DNA of 64,000 bases from Struthio camelus (Eukaryota; Chordata; Aves; Struthioniformes; Struthionidae): positions 3,718,001 to 3,782,000 of the forward strand of contig NC_090967.1 of the NCBI RefSeq assembly GCF_040807025.1. The letters run 5' to 3'. Shown here one piece after another: positions 23,401-35,700 of this stretch (position 1 is its first letter; every line of letters begins with the position of its first letter). A model generated the notes under the pieces. It ran no database searches. It was given only the letters and a program-made list of their open reading frames with translations, and was not told the origin of the DNA. The position numbers and the translations under genes are program-made.

Positions 23401-24424
23401 CAGCTTTCCACCTCACTGCCAAAAAAAGCATCCGATACCAGCAAGCATTGTATTGTGGACTTACTGAACTTAATTGGGACCCAGGGGTCTCCCTGCCCAC
23501 TCTCACTAACCCATCCTCCTCCAGCTGCTCCAGCCCCAGACCCCAGCCCCAGCCAAGGGACCAGGAAAGTATCCCTAATGTGCATTTTGAGGCTGCACTG
23601 AGAACAGCCTCACATACATCACAATGCAAAGGCCACCCATCATCCCCTGATCCCACTGACATGCTTACGTCCACAGCAACGTTCCTGTGTCTATCACTAT
23701 GATCTGGTGTTTGGACTGTGCCAGATTAAATAGCAGGGGCCACAATGAACAAAGCCGCCAGCAGGCTGACAGGCGCATCCCCTGGGGCAGGCACTTTGCC
23801 TGGGTTTGGACTCTCTGAATGACTTTTTCTGACCTTGGGAAAACCAGTCCCTTCCTCCCCTGCTCTTGAGCATTTTTGGGAAGGCACCATCTGGCCCAGA
23901 GAAGATACAGGCTCTTACCCATCCACAGAGCCAGGAGGGTTTTACAAGGCAGAGACTTTTAAAAATTATCAGATTCTATTTGTGAAGAGGAACAGCGAGT
24001 TTGGATATTTAATCTGGGTCTCCCCACAGCAATACGAACCTGTGCCTTTTGGGGCAGCCCAGTGCCGATCCTCAACTCTCAATACCCGCATTAGGTGCCT
24101 GAACTGCCCCCACATATCCAGCCTTCAGAGGAGCAATGCTAAAACACTGCTCCTTGGGCTTGAAACACTCAAAACTGGGCACTGTGAAAGACCCTCCAGA
24201 GAGGACTCTTAACTAGATCCCTTTTGCTTTGAGGTAGATTAATTCAAATTCTGGCTGCTCCCTCCCCCTACATTTTTTAAAATCCTAACAAAGTGTAAAA
24301 TTAGCTAGAATAGGAAAGAGCGAAAAAAGCTCCCGAGGTCACAGGTGAGAGATAGCCCAAGCTCAAGAGAGCAACCGCAGTAGCGCAGGGGGTCTGGGTC
24401 TGCTGTGACCAGTTCAGCCCTGGG

Positions 24425-24432
24425 TGATGTCA
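24425..24432 (+). promoter_or_regulatory. CRE-like octamer upstream of ACTL9
   Basis: TGATGTCA differs from the palindromic cAMP response element TGACGTCA at one base. It lies 210 bp before the ACTL9 ATG. Testis genes are often driven by CREM at such sites, so the position fits, but an isolated octamer is weak evidence. Confidence 0.25.
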
Positions 24433-24641
24433 CAGTTCCCTCTACGACAACACAAGCTGTCAAACACAAGGTCCAAACCCACTCCTCGGAAAGCCACCGC
24501 CAATCTCACTGCTGCATTGCCACCCGTCCTTGCAGACGGCCCAAGGACATTGCCACCTTGGCCAGAGTCCAGCTGGGAACAGTGCTTCCAGACTTAGCAA
24601 GCCAAAGAGCAGGGTGTCTGGGGGCAAGAAGTCACTCTCCA

Positions 24642-25856
24642 ATGTCTGCACTGCACAGACTACATGAGGACCTCCCAGATCCAGGATCTGCAAAAGACAC
24701 ATCCTCAGACACAGCTAGTTCCTCATCAAGTGAGCACTCCTTTGAGACAAGAACTGGAGCTGTTGTGATAGATATCGGCACGGGGAGCTGTAAAGCAGGG
24801 TTTGCCGGACAACAGAAACCCAAGTCTGAAATCAGCACCTTGGTTGCCTATCCTTCAGAGCAATTCCTAGGCTCAGAAAAGGCCGGTCCTCACACCTTCT
24901 TCAGGGAGGAAGCCTTGCTTCACACCGATGTTGACATCATTGGGCTTGTGCAGAGCAGCATCATCAACTGGGAGGCAGCTGAAATCCTGTGGCAGCACAT
25001 GTTCTACCATGACCTCATGGTCCCCCCTGAGGAGCACGCTTTACTCATCACAGATCCCCCCCTGAGTCCTATCACCAACCGAGAAAAGATGGTGGAGCTG
25101 GCATTTGAGTCACTGAACTCCCCTGGCATTTACATCGCCTCACAGTCTGTCCTCTCAGTATATGCCCATGGTCAAACTAGTGGTTTAGTTGTGGATGCAG
25201 GCTACGCCGTGACCCACACGGTACCCGTCCATGAGGGTTACAGCTTACCACACGCTGTCGAGAGAATGGATATTGCCGGATCCCACATGACACATTACCT
25301 GATGAAGCTTCTCAGGGACTCTGGGTACACGATCAGTGAAGGGATAACCCAAGTCATAGAAGACATCAAACACAAATGCTGCTACGTTGCTCCTGACTTT
25401 GAAAATGAGTGCTACCTCCCTAAGGCCACCTACACGGTGGATTTCCCCTTACCAGATGGTCAGACCATCAGTCTTGGGAAGGAGAGGTTCCAGTGCCCAG
25501 AGGTGCTCTTCAACCCCCCCCAGGCACACGGGATTTCTTACGTGGGCATTCATGAGATGGCCCAGAGAAGTCTAAACAAAGTTCCAGAAGCGGTCAGGGA
25601 AAAAATGTACAAAAACATCCTCCTGTGTGGAGGCTCCTCTCTCTTTGAGGGGCTAGAGGAGAGGTTTTCCAGTGAGCTCCTCCGAAAAATGCCCTCTAAT
25701 GACAAAATCAGAGTATCTGCCATCCCCTTGAGGAGATATTCTGCCTGGATGGGGGGGTCCATCCTTGCCTCCCTGAAAAATTTCCAATCATGCTGGATCC
25801 GAAAGGAGGAGTACAGCGAACACGGACCATGTATTGTCCATCAGAAATGCTACTGA
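24642..25856 (+). CDS. ACTL9: ACTL9, actin-like protein 9 (intronless)
   Basis: A single 404-codon open frame encodes a divergent actin of the testis-restricted ACTL7/ACTL9 group. In mammals ACTL9 sits in the sperm perinuclear theca and is needed for oocyte activation. A Ser-rich N-terminus of about 44 residues precedes the actin fold. Visible motifs are phosphate-1 D-I-G-T-G-S-C-K-A-G-F-A-G, A-S-Q-S-V-L-S-V-Y-A-H-G with the catalytic Gln kept, phosphate-2 D-A-G-Y-A-V-T-H-T-V-P with Tyr where actin has Asp, L-L-C-G-G-S-S-L-F, and the C-terminal F-Q-S-C-W and K-C-Y. These match ACTL9 better than actin or ACTL7. The length is close to human (about 416). The frame is open further upstream only with a GTG, so the ATG at 24642 is chosen; its start context is weak. 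No introns, as in mammals. Confidence 0.92.
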   Translation: MSALHRLHEDLPDPGSAKDTSSDTASSSSSEHSFETRTGAVVIDIGTGSCKAGFAGQQKPKSEISTLVAYPSEQFLGSEKAGPHTFFREEALLHTDVDIIGLVQSSIINWEAAEILWQHMFYHDLMVPPEEHALLITDPPLSPITNREKMVELAFESLNSPGIYIASQSVLSVYAHGQTSGLVVDAGYAVTHTVPVHEGYSLPHAVERMDIAGSHMTHYLMKLLRDSGYTISEGITQVIEDIKHKCCYVAPDFENECYLPKATYTVDFPLPDGQTISLGKERFQCPEVLFNPPQAHGISYVGIHEMAQRSLNKVPEAVREKMYKNILLCGGSSLFEGLEERFSSELLRKMPSNDKIRVSAIPLRRYSAWMGGSILASLKNFQSCWIRKEEYSEHGPCIVHQKCY

Positions 25857-25986
25857 AGGAGACACTTCACACCGGGCTGAAGGCCACCAAGAGAGCCAAC
25901 AGGTTTCTTTGGCTACCTGGGTGAGAAACACGTATGTATTGATGCACAATTTACTTGTGGCTACAGGATGGCCAGTAGAAAGCAGT

Positions 25987-25992
25987 AATAAA
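25987..25992 (+). terminator. Poly(A) signal of ACTL9
   Basis: AATAAA 131 bp after the ACTL9 stop codon, giving a short 3' UTR as is usual for intronless germ-cell genes. Confidence 0.65.
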
Positions 25993-28900
25993 TGGTTTTG
26001 CTTTATTGAACACTGTCCTTTCCCAGGTTTCACATCATGCAGAGTTGTGGGTTATTTCAGTAGATGCCCCAAATGTGAAACCAGCAGATCCTGCTCCCCA
26101 CAATGCCCCAGTGAAATAGGTGAGGTGCTTCACACAGCCCTTGCTCCATTCCCCCAACCCCTCATCTCAGCCAGCACAGAACTCCCATGCAGCCATACCA
26201 GCCCTGGAGGGCAGCAGAGGCCTGTTCCCCAACTCACTCTGCTGCATCCCCTCCACGCTGTTTGCTCTCTCCAGGCTGTCCTGCAGCCTGGAAAAACTAT
26301 CTTCACCCACAGAAATGCATGTCTAAGGGTTGGAACACAATGACTACCTGCAGCCAGGGTGTCCCAAGCCACAACAGGGGCCTGCTTGCTCAGAAAGGTT
26401 TTATTTATGGGGAGAAAATTGCAGTCCAGGTTGAGCAGCCCAGGGGGCTCTCAGCCTGCATCCTGCCTGCTGGAGACCTCTTGCATAGCCCTGCACAGCC
26501 CAGAGGACAGTGCTGATCATGGTCCCCCACCTCCAGGGCCACTACAGTGGCATCAAAGTGCCATTTCCACCTCCTTGAGGCCACCCAGGAGCTCATGGAG
26601 ACACAGGAATGGAGTCAGGGCATGCAAACACCAGCCCAACCTCCTCACTCCAGCCCAGCTGAACAACAGCCCAGCCAGGAGCAGAATTGCATGGCCCCAC
26701 TTTGCAGAGGAGACTTTCCCTCCAGTACAGCCCAGGCACTCCAGAAAAGGTTTCTAATGCTAAAGCAGGGCCCTGCAGATGTCTCCTATTGTGCATACAG
26801 CCCTTGCAACCACCTCCAAGCACACAAGCACTGGTCATCAATGCCCACATTCCAGCAAAAAAACAGGCACTCGGAGCATACTGCCACGGTACAGACCAAA
26901 CCATGATGTGGGGATGTGGTGGTGGTGGGGGGGAACAGAGCAGAGCAAAACCTCCAAATCCATGACACCCCTAGTTACCTAAGGAATTTTCCTACCTCAC
27001 TGCTAGGAAATGGTCTGACCTCTGTCCATAGCAGCTAAAGGGCCAAGGGGACTCCCAGGCACAACAGGCAGAGCTAGGCTGCTGCTAGCTCCCCCCCCTT
27101 CAGTGCCTTCTCCAGAGAAGAAGACATACTGACCCTCTGGGTTTTGTAGGTCTGAGTGCTTACCGGCCTCAGGGTGCACTTGGCAGCTCCTCAGGGCTCA
27201 GTCACCTCCAGCTGTAGCTCAAGGGACCTGGGCAGCTCTGCAGCCACCTGAGTCACACAGCCCTGACAGTGACCAGCGTGCAGGTACCTTGGCACCAGCC
27301 AGCTCTCCTCCTGACACAGCACATTCCCATGTAGGGTTTCTTCATCCAGCTGCTGCCAGTTCAGAGTCAACAAGAAGCAGGAGCTACAAAAATTCCTCCC
27401 CAGCTGCACTTCATCACTGGGATTTCATCAGGGGCTGAGGGCTCACAGGCACAGGTGTTCCCCAGCTGCAATTAGACACATTGAACCTGCACCATCATCT
27501 TTTCCTCAAGTTGCATCCTTTTATTTTCCAGCCCCCCCCACCTCGATTTTGCTTTCTCATCCTTTTTTATTTCTCTGCTTTCTCTTTTCAGCCCCAAGAG
27601 CTCTTGGCCCCATGAGGACCAGTTATTTAATACTCCCACTCAGGTGGGCAGAGTTAAGGGTATTATGGCAGGCTTAATCCCGTTGTTTGCTGATGCTCTT
27701 GAACATCAACGTGGCAAATTTAATCTCACTTGAATGTAGCTTTTGTGTGAAGGCAAAACCAGGACAGAGGTGTCTACCTCACCTCTCTGGCACAGACTGC
27801 AGCCCTCAATCCCACCCCGTGGCCGGATCCCTGCAGACACCAACACATGCACACAAGCAATTTTCTCACCACAATGGGGAGATAGAGCCGTGGAAACTAT
27901 TTCAAACAATGTCAAGCTCAGCACCAAACCCTCCCACAGAAAGTCCTCAAGAGAAAAATCATGCCAAAGTTACCAAACTGTTGTGAAACTCTGCCGACCT
28001 TTTGAAGCTGGTGTGGGGTTTGGCAACAGCTTTTCAGCTGGTGACACTTTTATTGCACCTTGGTGCCCGGGGCTAGACCTGTTTTGGTCTCTTCACTACC
28101 AGCTGCGTTTGGGGGCTGTGTGGAGCCAGCGGGGTGAGGAGGAGGAAGAGGGCAGAGCTGCAGGGATGCTGCAGGGAGCTTTCCCACAGCTCACTGATGA
28201 GCACAGAGTGGTTGGCTCTCACATTGAGTCAAACTAGCCACTTAATTTCCCCTGAAACTTTCCACAGAAAACAAACTCTTACCTTGCTAGAAACCCAGGC
28301 CACAGAGGTGGGCTAGGAGGAATGAGCAGCTCTTGGGAAAGGAGGGGACAGGCTTGAGGGACACGTGCAGCAAAAGCAGCAGCACGAGCGACCCAAATTT
28401 GTTCCCTGTGAGCCAAAGGGGAAAGCACTGGGGCCAGCCAGGTGCTTTATTCTGCACCCTGGGCGTTAGCCAAAACTTTCAGTCTTTTTTCTGTTCAAGC
28501 AATTTTAAAACAAAGGCTTAAAAGAGGGATAGGACTTGAATTCTTATAATTCTTATCTTTACACTGAGGGCAAGCTCCTTCAGTGGGTACCACCATGGGC
28601 CACAAAAAAAAAAGCCATCACATTTGCAGCTTTTTTAGTCCAGCAAACTCCCCCCCCACTTCCTCTTTTTGTTTGGCAAAAAGCCTGAGCAACAGCATTC
28701 CACCACCCTCTCTCCCCCCGCTTAGGACATGGACCCCCTCCCCAATGTGAGCCGGGTGAGCAGGAAGGTAGTGATGGGGCAAGACAGGCCGATTTTATTT
28801 TGGTATTTCCTTAGCACATCAGAGAAAATGGGGAAAGTGGCAGGACAGGATTCGCTCGTTCTCGTAAGCACTTAATTGCAACCAGGCGAGGGTTGCTCTC

Positions 28901-31900
28901 GGGATGCCTGTGTCAAGGTGTGAGTGGGGAGGCACCTGCGTGTGTGGCTCCAGTCAAGTGGAAATACCGGAAACCTATTCACAAGAGGTTCGGCCTCGCC
29001 TCTGCTAAGGAAACTTTGAACCAAACGTTTTAACCCGTCCCAGTTTCCCGCATTCCTCGACCCCAGTGAAATCCTGCACCCTGCAAAAAGCATTGCTGCG
29101 TTTCAGTCCCGGCAGCAGCACGAGGCCTCGATCCCGGCGGGCTCCCGCTCCCGACAGCTTTGGGAGGCAGCCTCAAAAGCTGCCCTGCGAAAGCTTCGGC
29201 GTCTCCACCCTTGCCTGCTGGCGGCTCGCTCTGCCTCCTGCTCGCTGGCACAATGCAGGGTGCAGCCACCACAGAGGGAAGAAATTGCTCAGCGGCTTGA
29301 CACCTCCGTTTCGCTTTCATCCACCCAAAAGTACTTTCTGCTGCCCATCAGCCTTTCCCCATGGAGGAGGATGGCTCCCTTCACTGGCTCGGGTGTTCGG
29401 CAACGGTGCCGCGAGCCAATGTGCAAACCTCCCCGGGAAGGTGGATGACACCTGGAGGATTGGCACAGCTCAACGGGATCCCAAAAACCGATGCAAAGCT
29501 ATCGAGCACTTGCATTGAGAAGCATCGCTTTTGCAAGCAAAAACGGATGCGGCTTCTTCATGCCGAGGGGAGTAGGGCAGTTCAAAGCTGGGGGCAGCCT
29601 CCAGATCTGCTGGTCACCTCCAGCTCCCTCTGGGTGAGATAAAATAAATATGCATTAGGCGAGACACCCTGCTGCACATCATGGCTTCAGGGCCTAAAGG
29701 GAACGGGGCAACCCTGCATGCTTGGTGTTAAAGCGCTGCATTTCACTGTCCCAGCAGGGCATCAGCTCCTCCACGGGCGTGTATTTGTATTACGAAGAAA
29801 ACCTCTCAGCCGTAAGTCTCAGAGAAATAAGACACCAGGCAGAAAGGGCTGGTAAGATTTTGAGGTTAGTCAAAAATGCTGTGGTAACTTAGCGGAAAGT
29901 ATTTTTCTGCCGTAATCTCATTCTGATGCCAGGCCAAGGTTTTTTGTGCTGTAGGAGAAAGAAATGCAACGAGTGTGGGAGGTGTGAACTGTTGCTACCG
30001 CACTGGGAAGGTGGTGACGACTGGCGAGCTCAAAATGATGCTTGTCAGACTCCCTCCTTGATAGTGGCGTGAGCAAGTAAAGTGGAAAAAAAAAAAGACA
30101 TTATCGGCCTTTTAAAAAAAAAACAAAAAACAAAACCCGAATCAAATAGCTGTGAGACGACCTCGTCAGCAAATGTTATTTAAAAGCAGAGACATTTGCT
30201 AGCATTGTCTCCTCTCTCCCGCGGGTGGGGAGGCTTAACTTAAGACGCAGCCCTTCCGCTCCCTTCCCCTTCACTCACACATTTGCCAGTTTGAAGCAGC
30301 CCTTGGCATCACCCAGTGAAAATATTTTCAAGCAGCAAAAACACCGCCACCTGCGTTGCGAGCTCTCGCACCTGCAGAGCTGCCTCCCTGCTCAGGAAGG
30401 TTTTTCAAAGCCTTGCAAACTCAGAAGTGACAGTGGCAAAAGCAGGGCACAGTTTGGAGGATGGGGACCCTTGCACCCAGGCCATCGTGGCCATCCCAGC
30501 GGAGGTGACACCTCTGCCCTGATGTGGTTTTTTACAGGGGTGACGGTGTGGTGGCAACAGGGGAATGACTTGCTCTCCGTCTCCAGGCGCTCAGCCCTAT
30601 TGCCAGACCGGTGCAAGCTCCTGCCACCGCTGCCACCAAATCGGGACGGCTCGCGGAAGTGCTGAGGACAAGGAGGACCTCTAAGATGCGGAAGCGAGTT
30701 GTAAAACTTCCCATTCATGAGCCACCAACACTTCCTAGCAGGAAGATCGGCGGGTGCGAAGGGGGCCGAGACAGCTCTGCATGAACCTGCTCAGCCTCGG
30801 AGACACCGCTGGGATCACAGGGTGTCTTTAAAACGATGCTCCCCATCCCTCCCCATCCAGTCGGAAACATCAGAGTTCTGGGTGCCCAACTCAAAATTGA
30901 ATTACTATTAAAAAAAAAAAATTGGAAGCTTTTCTTATCAAATTTTGACTTCCAAGCTTGCAGTCCCTATTTCAAAGGTGTTAAGGACAGAAACAGCCTT
31001 TTTCGGATGCAAGTGAGGCTCCGACTCATGCAGGATTGCCAATTCCTGCTTTGAATGCCAAAAACTCGGAGAAAAGAAGGTGCGAAAGTTGCCACCGCTG
31101 CTGTCAGCCAGAATGATTCAGTGTTTGTGCCTCTGCTCCCAGCCCTGCCCTTTGTCCCCAAAAGCCCCCAAAGATGTTGGTGTCCAACCCACTGAAAATG
31201 ATGAACCCACATCACCGAGGAGCAGTTCAAAAAGGTTTTTACTTAAACTAAGCATTCATATTTTGACCCAAAATCCTAGCTCAGATTGTTTAGCTTTCAT
31301 AGCCGTGGCTCAACACTGAGGCCCAGTGGGTAGGACTTTGACATGAATTTAGCCTCTAAAATCAAGGGAGGCGTTTTGCCGTTTCTTGTTCATTGGTGAC
31401 CCCAACGACCTGGTCGTAAGGCTAGTCCTGCCGCTCATCCCCTGCTTCCACGGAGCACCAACTCCGTCCCCTCCCAGCAGCGAAATAAATGATAGCTTTT
31501 AAATTAAATGTTGGAAATTTTGCCTAGCTTGGCAGGGAAAGTCCCTGCCATTGTAGTTAGGGGCTCGGGAGCTTTGAAGGCGGTGGATTTTTCCAGTGGT
31601 TATGCTGCTGACGTAATTAATCACCTTGTAACAAATATGTAGCCACTTGGGATTTCATAGCTGCTTTTATATGCTGCTATGTGGTTATTCAGAATCGCAG
31701 AGCAGCCATGGAGCTGAAATTCAGGGCATCCTGCTTTGCATTCACAGCTTAGTTGGATGCAAACCATGCATAGGCGTTTGCTGGGGCAGAAACTCGCACT
31801 GAAATGTCATGTTCACCGAAAAGCATGTTTTCCTGCTTCTCCAAGGCTCTGGAAAATAAAAGTGCAACAGCATCTTTATTTCCCTCTGAATTTTGTGTAT

Positions 31901-32653
31901 TGGTTTTGCACTTCTATTCCCCCCTCCCCACTCTCACTAGGGAAATTCCCCCAAAGATTATATAATTTTTTTACAAGCAATTCAAGTGGAATATCTGCAT
32001 TTTTATCAGTCAGAAAAATGCTGAAACAATGAGGAAGAAAATCTGGGCTCCTTCAAAACTTTCTTATTTTGTCTAAGAGCTTGAAACTGCCCTTAGCAGA
32101 GGCTGGCTGAGCCGCACGTGCTCTCTTTTTGATCCTTTTTTTTTTATTCTTCTGATCTCCTCGAGCTAATAACGATTTTTTTCCCCTTCTTAATAAATAC
32201 CACAGAAAAGCAGCCAAGCAGAGACCTTGTTGTGATAATAACACATTAATTCTTACTCATTTCTGCCCTGGAAGACATTAGACACTCTCTTGATTAAGCT
32301 CATTGTGATTTCACAGGGGAATATAATTTGATGGGCAGCGCTAAGGGGGCTCCATCCCTGTGCGGGGGGCAAGAAACCACCTGGGTAATTCAGCTCCAGA
32401 GCTAGCTCCGCTCTGAGCTGCTCCCTGCTATCATCTCTTTTCCAAGCCTGTCCCCAAAGGACTGTCATTAACTCTAATAACTGCAATAATGTGATGAGGT
32501 TGGGTAGGGGAGAAGCCTCCAGGACCCCTAAGCCTTGTCTCTACTCAGACGCACACTGGTTGAAGGAGAGATTAGCAAAGATGCAGATAGGTGTATTTTA
32601 TTCCCCCTGGGAACTAGAGAATAAATAAATTGAAAAAAAAAAAAAATCCTAAC
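25993..32653. other. Intergenic region after ACTL9, with a CpG-rich patch near 29 kb
   Basis: No gene recognised. The part around 29.03-29.52 kb is richer in CpG than its surroundings. Several frames of 90-165 codons exist (for example 27743-28237 and 29066-29518) but encode low-complexity or unrecognisable sequence without splice or family evidence. Confidence 0.45.
29030..29520. promoter_or_regulatory. Candidate orphan CpG island
   Basis: Many CpG dinucleotides cluster here (tcccggcgggctcccgctcc, gcttcggcgtc, ggcggctcgctc), while flanking sequence has few. No gene start is evident. It could be the promoter of an unannotated non-coding transcript or a distal regulatory element. CpG observed/expected was not computed. 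Confidence 0.35.
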
Positions 32654-32790
32654 CACAGAATCACACAGAAGCACGGAACGGCCAAGGTTGGAAGGGACCT
32701 CTGGAGGTGATCTAGTCCAGCGCCCTGCTCAGGCAGGGTCCTCTAGAGCATCTAGAGCAGCTAGAACCAGCTGCTGGCTGCCCAGGTGTG
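32654..32790 (-). repeat. CR1 LINE 3' fragment (avian type)
   Basis: Contains cacagaatcacacagaa, ggttggaagggacctctgga and ctagtccagcgccctgctca in order. This is the reverse complement of the 3' end of avian CR1 elements, including the terminal ATTCTGTG-like repeats. It is relatively well preserved and is the clearest hint of a bird genome. The 5' part of the element is missing, as usual for CR1. Confidence 0.85.
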
Positions 32791-35700
32791 GCTGGTGAAA
32801 CTGTTCCCGTCAAAAGTTATTTTCTCCACAGAACAACAACAAAACAAAACAAAAAAAGCTTTTTGTCAAACTGAATTTACAGTAAAAGGATTTATAACTT
32901 TTGTCTTTTTGCTCAAGAAACAAGAAGGAAAACTGTATGACTTCAAATCTGAACCTCTGACATTTCTTGAGGGGGGGAGAAAAGTGCTGACAAACTGAAA
33001 ATTGTTATCAGATGGCAAGCCTTTCACATGCGAGCAAGGAAAAAATAATTTCCTAGTTACTTCTTATGGCTGATTTGTGGGAAAAATCTGCTCCGGAAGG
33101 ATTTGGCCAGCAGTCAGCCAATGAGCAAGGGAAAAGACCAGAAATGAGGAGTCAGGGTCGGAGCTTGATTTTGGTGGCACCAATACAGCGGTACTCAGCT
33201 GGGTCTTGCGTGCCCTGGCTGAGCGCAGCGGCCAATAGCCCAGCTGCCACTTGGAGACCTGAGTTTTCAAGTGGGAAAACGGAGCTGGCAAGTCCTTGTA
33301 GGGCTTCAGCAAGGGCTGACAGTGAGAGGATGAGTCCCCAAGGTGTCCCCTGGGTGCCGAGACTGCCGATGCTCATTCCAAAATCTTCTGCAGCCACAGC
33401 TGGTGAGAAAGGGAAAGCTGAAGAAAAAGGGTTGGGGTTGCCGAGTGCTTTGGCCAGTGGCCGATCCCACCTGGATGGACACTATCCTTCTGGCCAGGCA
33501 CATGTGGTGGTCTCAAGGGGGCACAGCTGGAGCTCTGGCTGACAGGGGGATTTCTGCAGCAGTTTGGGGCATCACGTGGCCACATCAGGGAGCATCAGCA
33601 AGAAAACTTTTTCCATCCTGGTTTTCCACTGCTCTGACCCTTTCCATAGGCCTAGCTGCTAGCAGCCTAACGTAACCACTTTCTGACTTCACTGTCACCA
33701 CTAAATATTCTGGGTTACAGATGTGAAAAGCGAGTATAGGTGTTAAAACTCAGAGGAGTCCCAAGGCAGCGCAGGCAGCTGCCAGCCAAAACAGTTGTTC
33801 CCAAGCAGTGCATTAGGGACCCGGGGGTGGACTGGGGAGGGGACAGCAGCACCGTCCTGCTTCATCCCAACCAGAGTAGCTCAAAACAAGCACAGAAAGG
33901 TGCGAACACAAGGACGTATCTGGGTCTTCCGTTTCTACCAGCTGAAGAAGCCTCTTCTCACATGCCCGGCACCCTCCTGGTGGTGCGGGGATGTTATTAA
34001 TACAGGGGTTTCCCTTGCAGAGGGACACACCAATCCCTTGGACACACAATTGCAATACTCCTCACGCTGCTTTTGCTACACAACGAATTTGCATCTGCAA
34101 CGAAGAAAATCTCCTTCAGGCTTTGCTTCTGCAGCCTGGCTGGCACTTTATTCTCAGCTGGCAGGCAAAGGCAGCACCGCAGACCTGCAAGAAAGGCAAA
34201 GGCATGTGTTTTGAAGACTTGCACATGCAGTGTTGTCCCCCTCACCTGATGTGCATCAGATGTGATTGCCAGTGTCGTTCCCTCCAGACCTCAGGGCTGT
34301 GCAAGCCCCCGTAGCCACAAAGCTCGGGATCTGTGCGAGGAGCAGGGATAAAATGCAGGGGCACCGAAAGAGAGGAGACGATTTCTAGGTTTAGCTTAAC
34401 CTAGTGGGACCCAAATTCTGCTTGTGGATTTTTTACGCAGCAAACCGGCATTTCCGTGGGTGCTGTGCAGATTGCTTCACCCTTGAGTTTGAGTTAATTT
34501 ATGCAAACATCAATAAGCCAAGTTTTCTAGCAGAAAGACAAGAAGAGATAAAGACAGCATGATTCCACTTAAATGCCTCTGCAGGAAAAGGCTCAGTTGA
34601 GTACAGGACTAGGAAGAGAGGGTTAGTCCCTCCTCACCCAGTGGAGGAGACAGCTCGATCCTTGCTCTGCTGCAGCCTCCCTGCACAAAGGATAGGAAAA
34701 AATCATGTAATCCCCCACACTCAAGCCAGTAACGTGGCTCTTCCTCACTGGGGCGCTGGGACACTGCTGATAGATAGCAGCAACTGAGCGATTTGGATGC
34801 CTGGCATTGAGTGTACAGGAGCTGTAAAAGGTGGAAGGAGAAATTGGAGGTGGAAGAGTCTGGTTCGCATAGATGTTTGGGGATGGAGATTGGGTTTGGG
34901 TGCAAGTTTTGGTTAGCTGTTGTTTTATCCAAACCCAGCCCTAACACATCACAAATGCAAAGGCAACTTTAAACATATTAAAAAATATCAGATGAGCTTT
35001 ATTCATTCTGGAGCATTGCTGTCTGAGTAGTTTGTTTGTTTGAGGTCTAGGAGTCATCAAACCTCCCCAGTTGCCTCTGATGTTTTAGCACGCTTATCAA
35101 GTATGAGTAAAGCTATGTGTGAGAAATGAAAGACTGTGGTCTTCAGAAGAACTGATATGAGAAAGCCAGCTTAAAGATGAATACTTTAGTGTAGTCACAC
35201 TTCTTGTGCCGCACTTACTAAATTTTACAGGCTACTGGAAGGGGCTATACTTTCTTTTTCTCTTTTCTTTTTTTCTACAGGGTTGAGCATGAATTTGAAA
35301 GACAGAGTATCTGATAAGAGAAAGATGCATATTAGAAGGCAGCGACGTAAATACAAACTCCCACACACCTAAGATGCCTCTTCAATAATCACTTCATCTT
35401 AAAACACTGGCAAGCACTACTGCACATCAGTCAGGGTATTTGGTAGCCTTAGGAGCAGAGATAGCAACTCCCAAAATGTTTTGCATTAAAAGGGAGCTGG
35501 ATCATGTAACTTGCTTTAGCCCTTTGCAAGCCACAGAGCTAAGTTCTCCGGTGTGGCAGCCTACAATTCTGGTGAGCGTCTCCGAGCTGTCTCTCTAGTC
35601 ATACCTTCAGCCTGTCCTTGCACTGAGGATGGATATGCCTCGTGAACATTTTGAAGTTTATCCTGCCGGCATCCCTATGGAACAGATGAGGCCAAGGGCC

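Larger units (their letters stand above)
19386..24641. other. MUC16-ACTL9 intergenic region
   Basis: Apart from the MIR at 20330-20450 and a CRE-like octamer near 24425, no exon, RNA gene or younger transposon was recognised. Open frames of 60-125 codons occur on both strands, but they lack homology, splice context and codon bias. Confidence 0.5.

Noticed and set aside
24405-24641. 79-codon N-terminal extension of ACTL9
   Set aside because: Begins with GTG, not ATG; the first in-frame ATG is at 24642 and gives the family length.
29066-29518. 150-codon frame in CpG-rich patch
   Set aside because: Long frames are expected in GC-rich DNA; no homology recognised.
33066-33542. 158-codon frame
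   Set aside because: No domain or codon bias, starts in unremarkable sequence; treated as chance.
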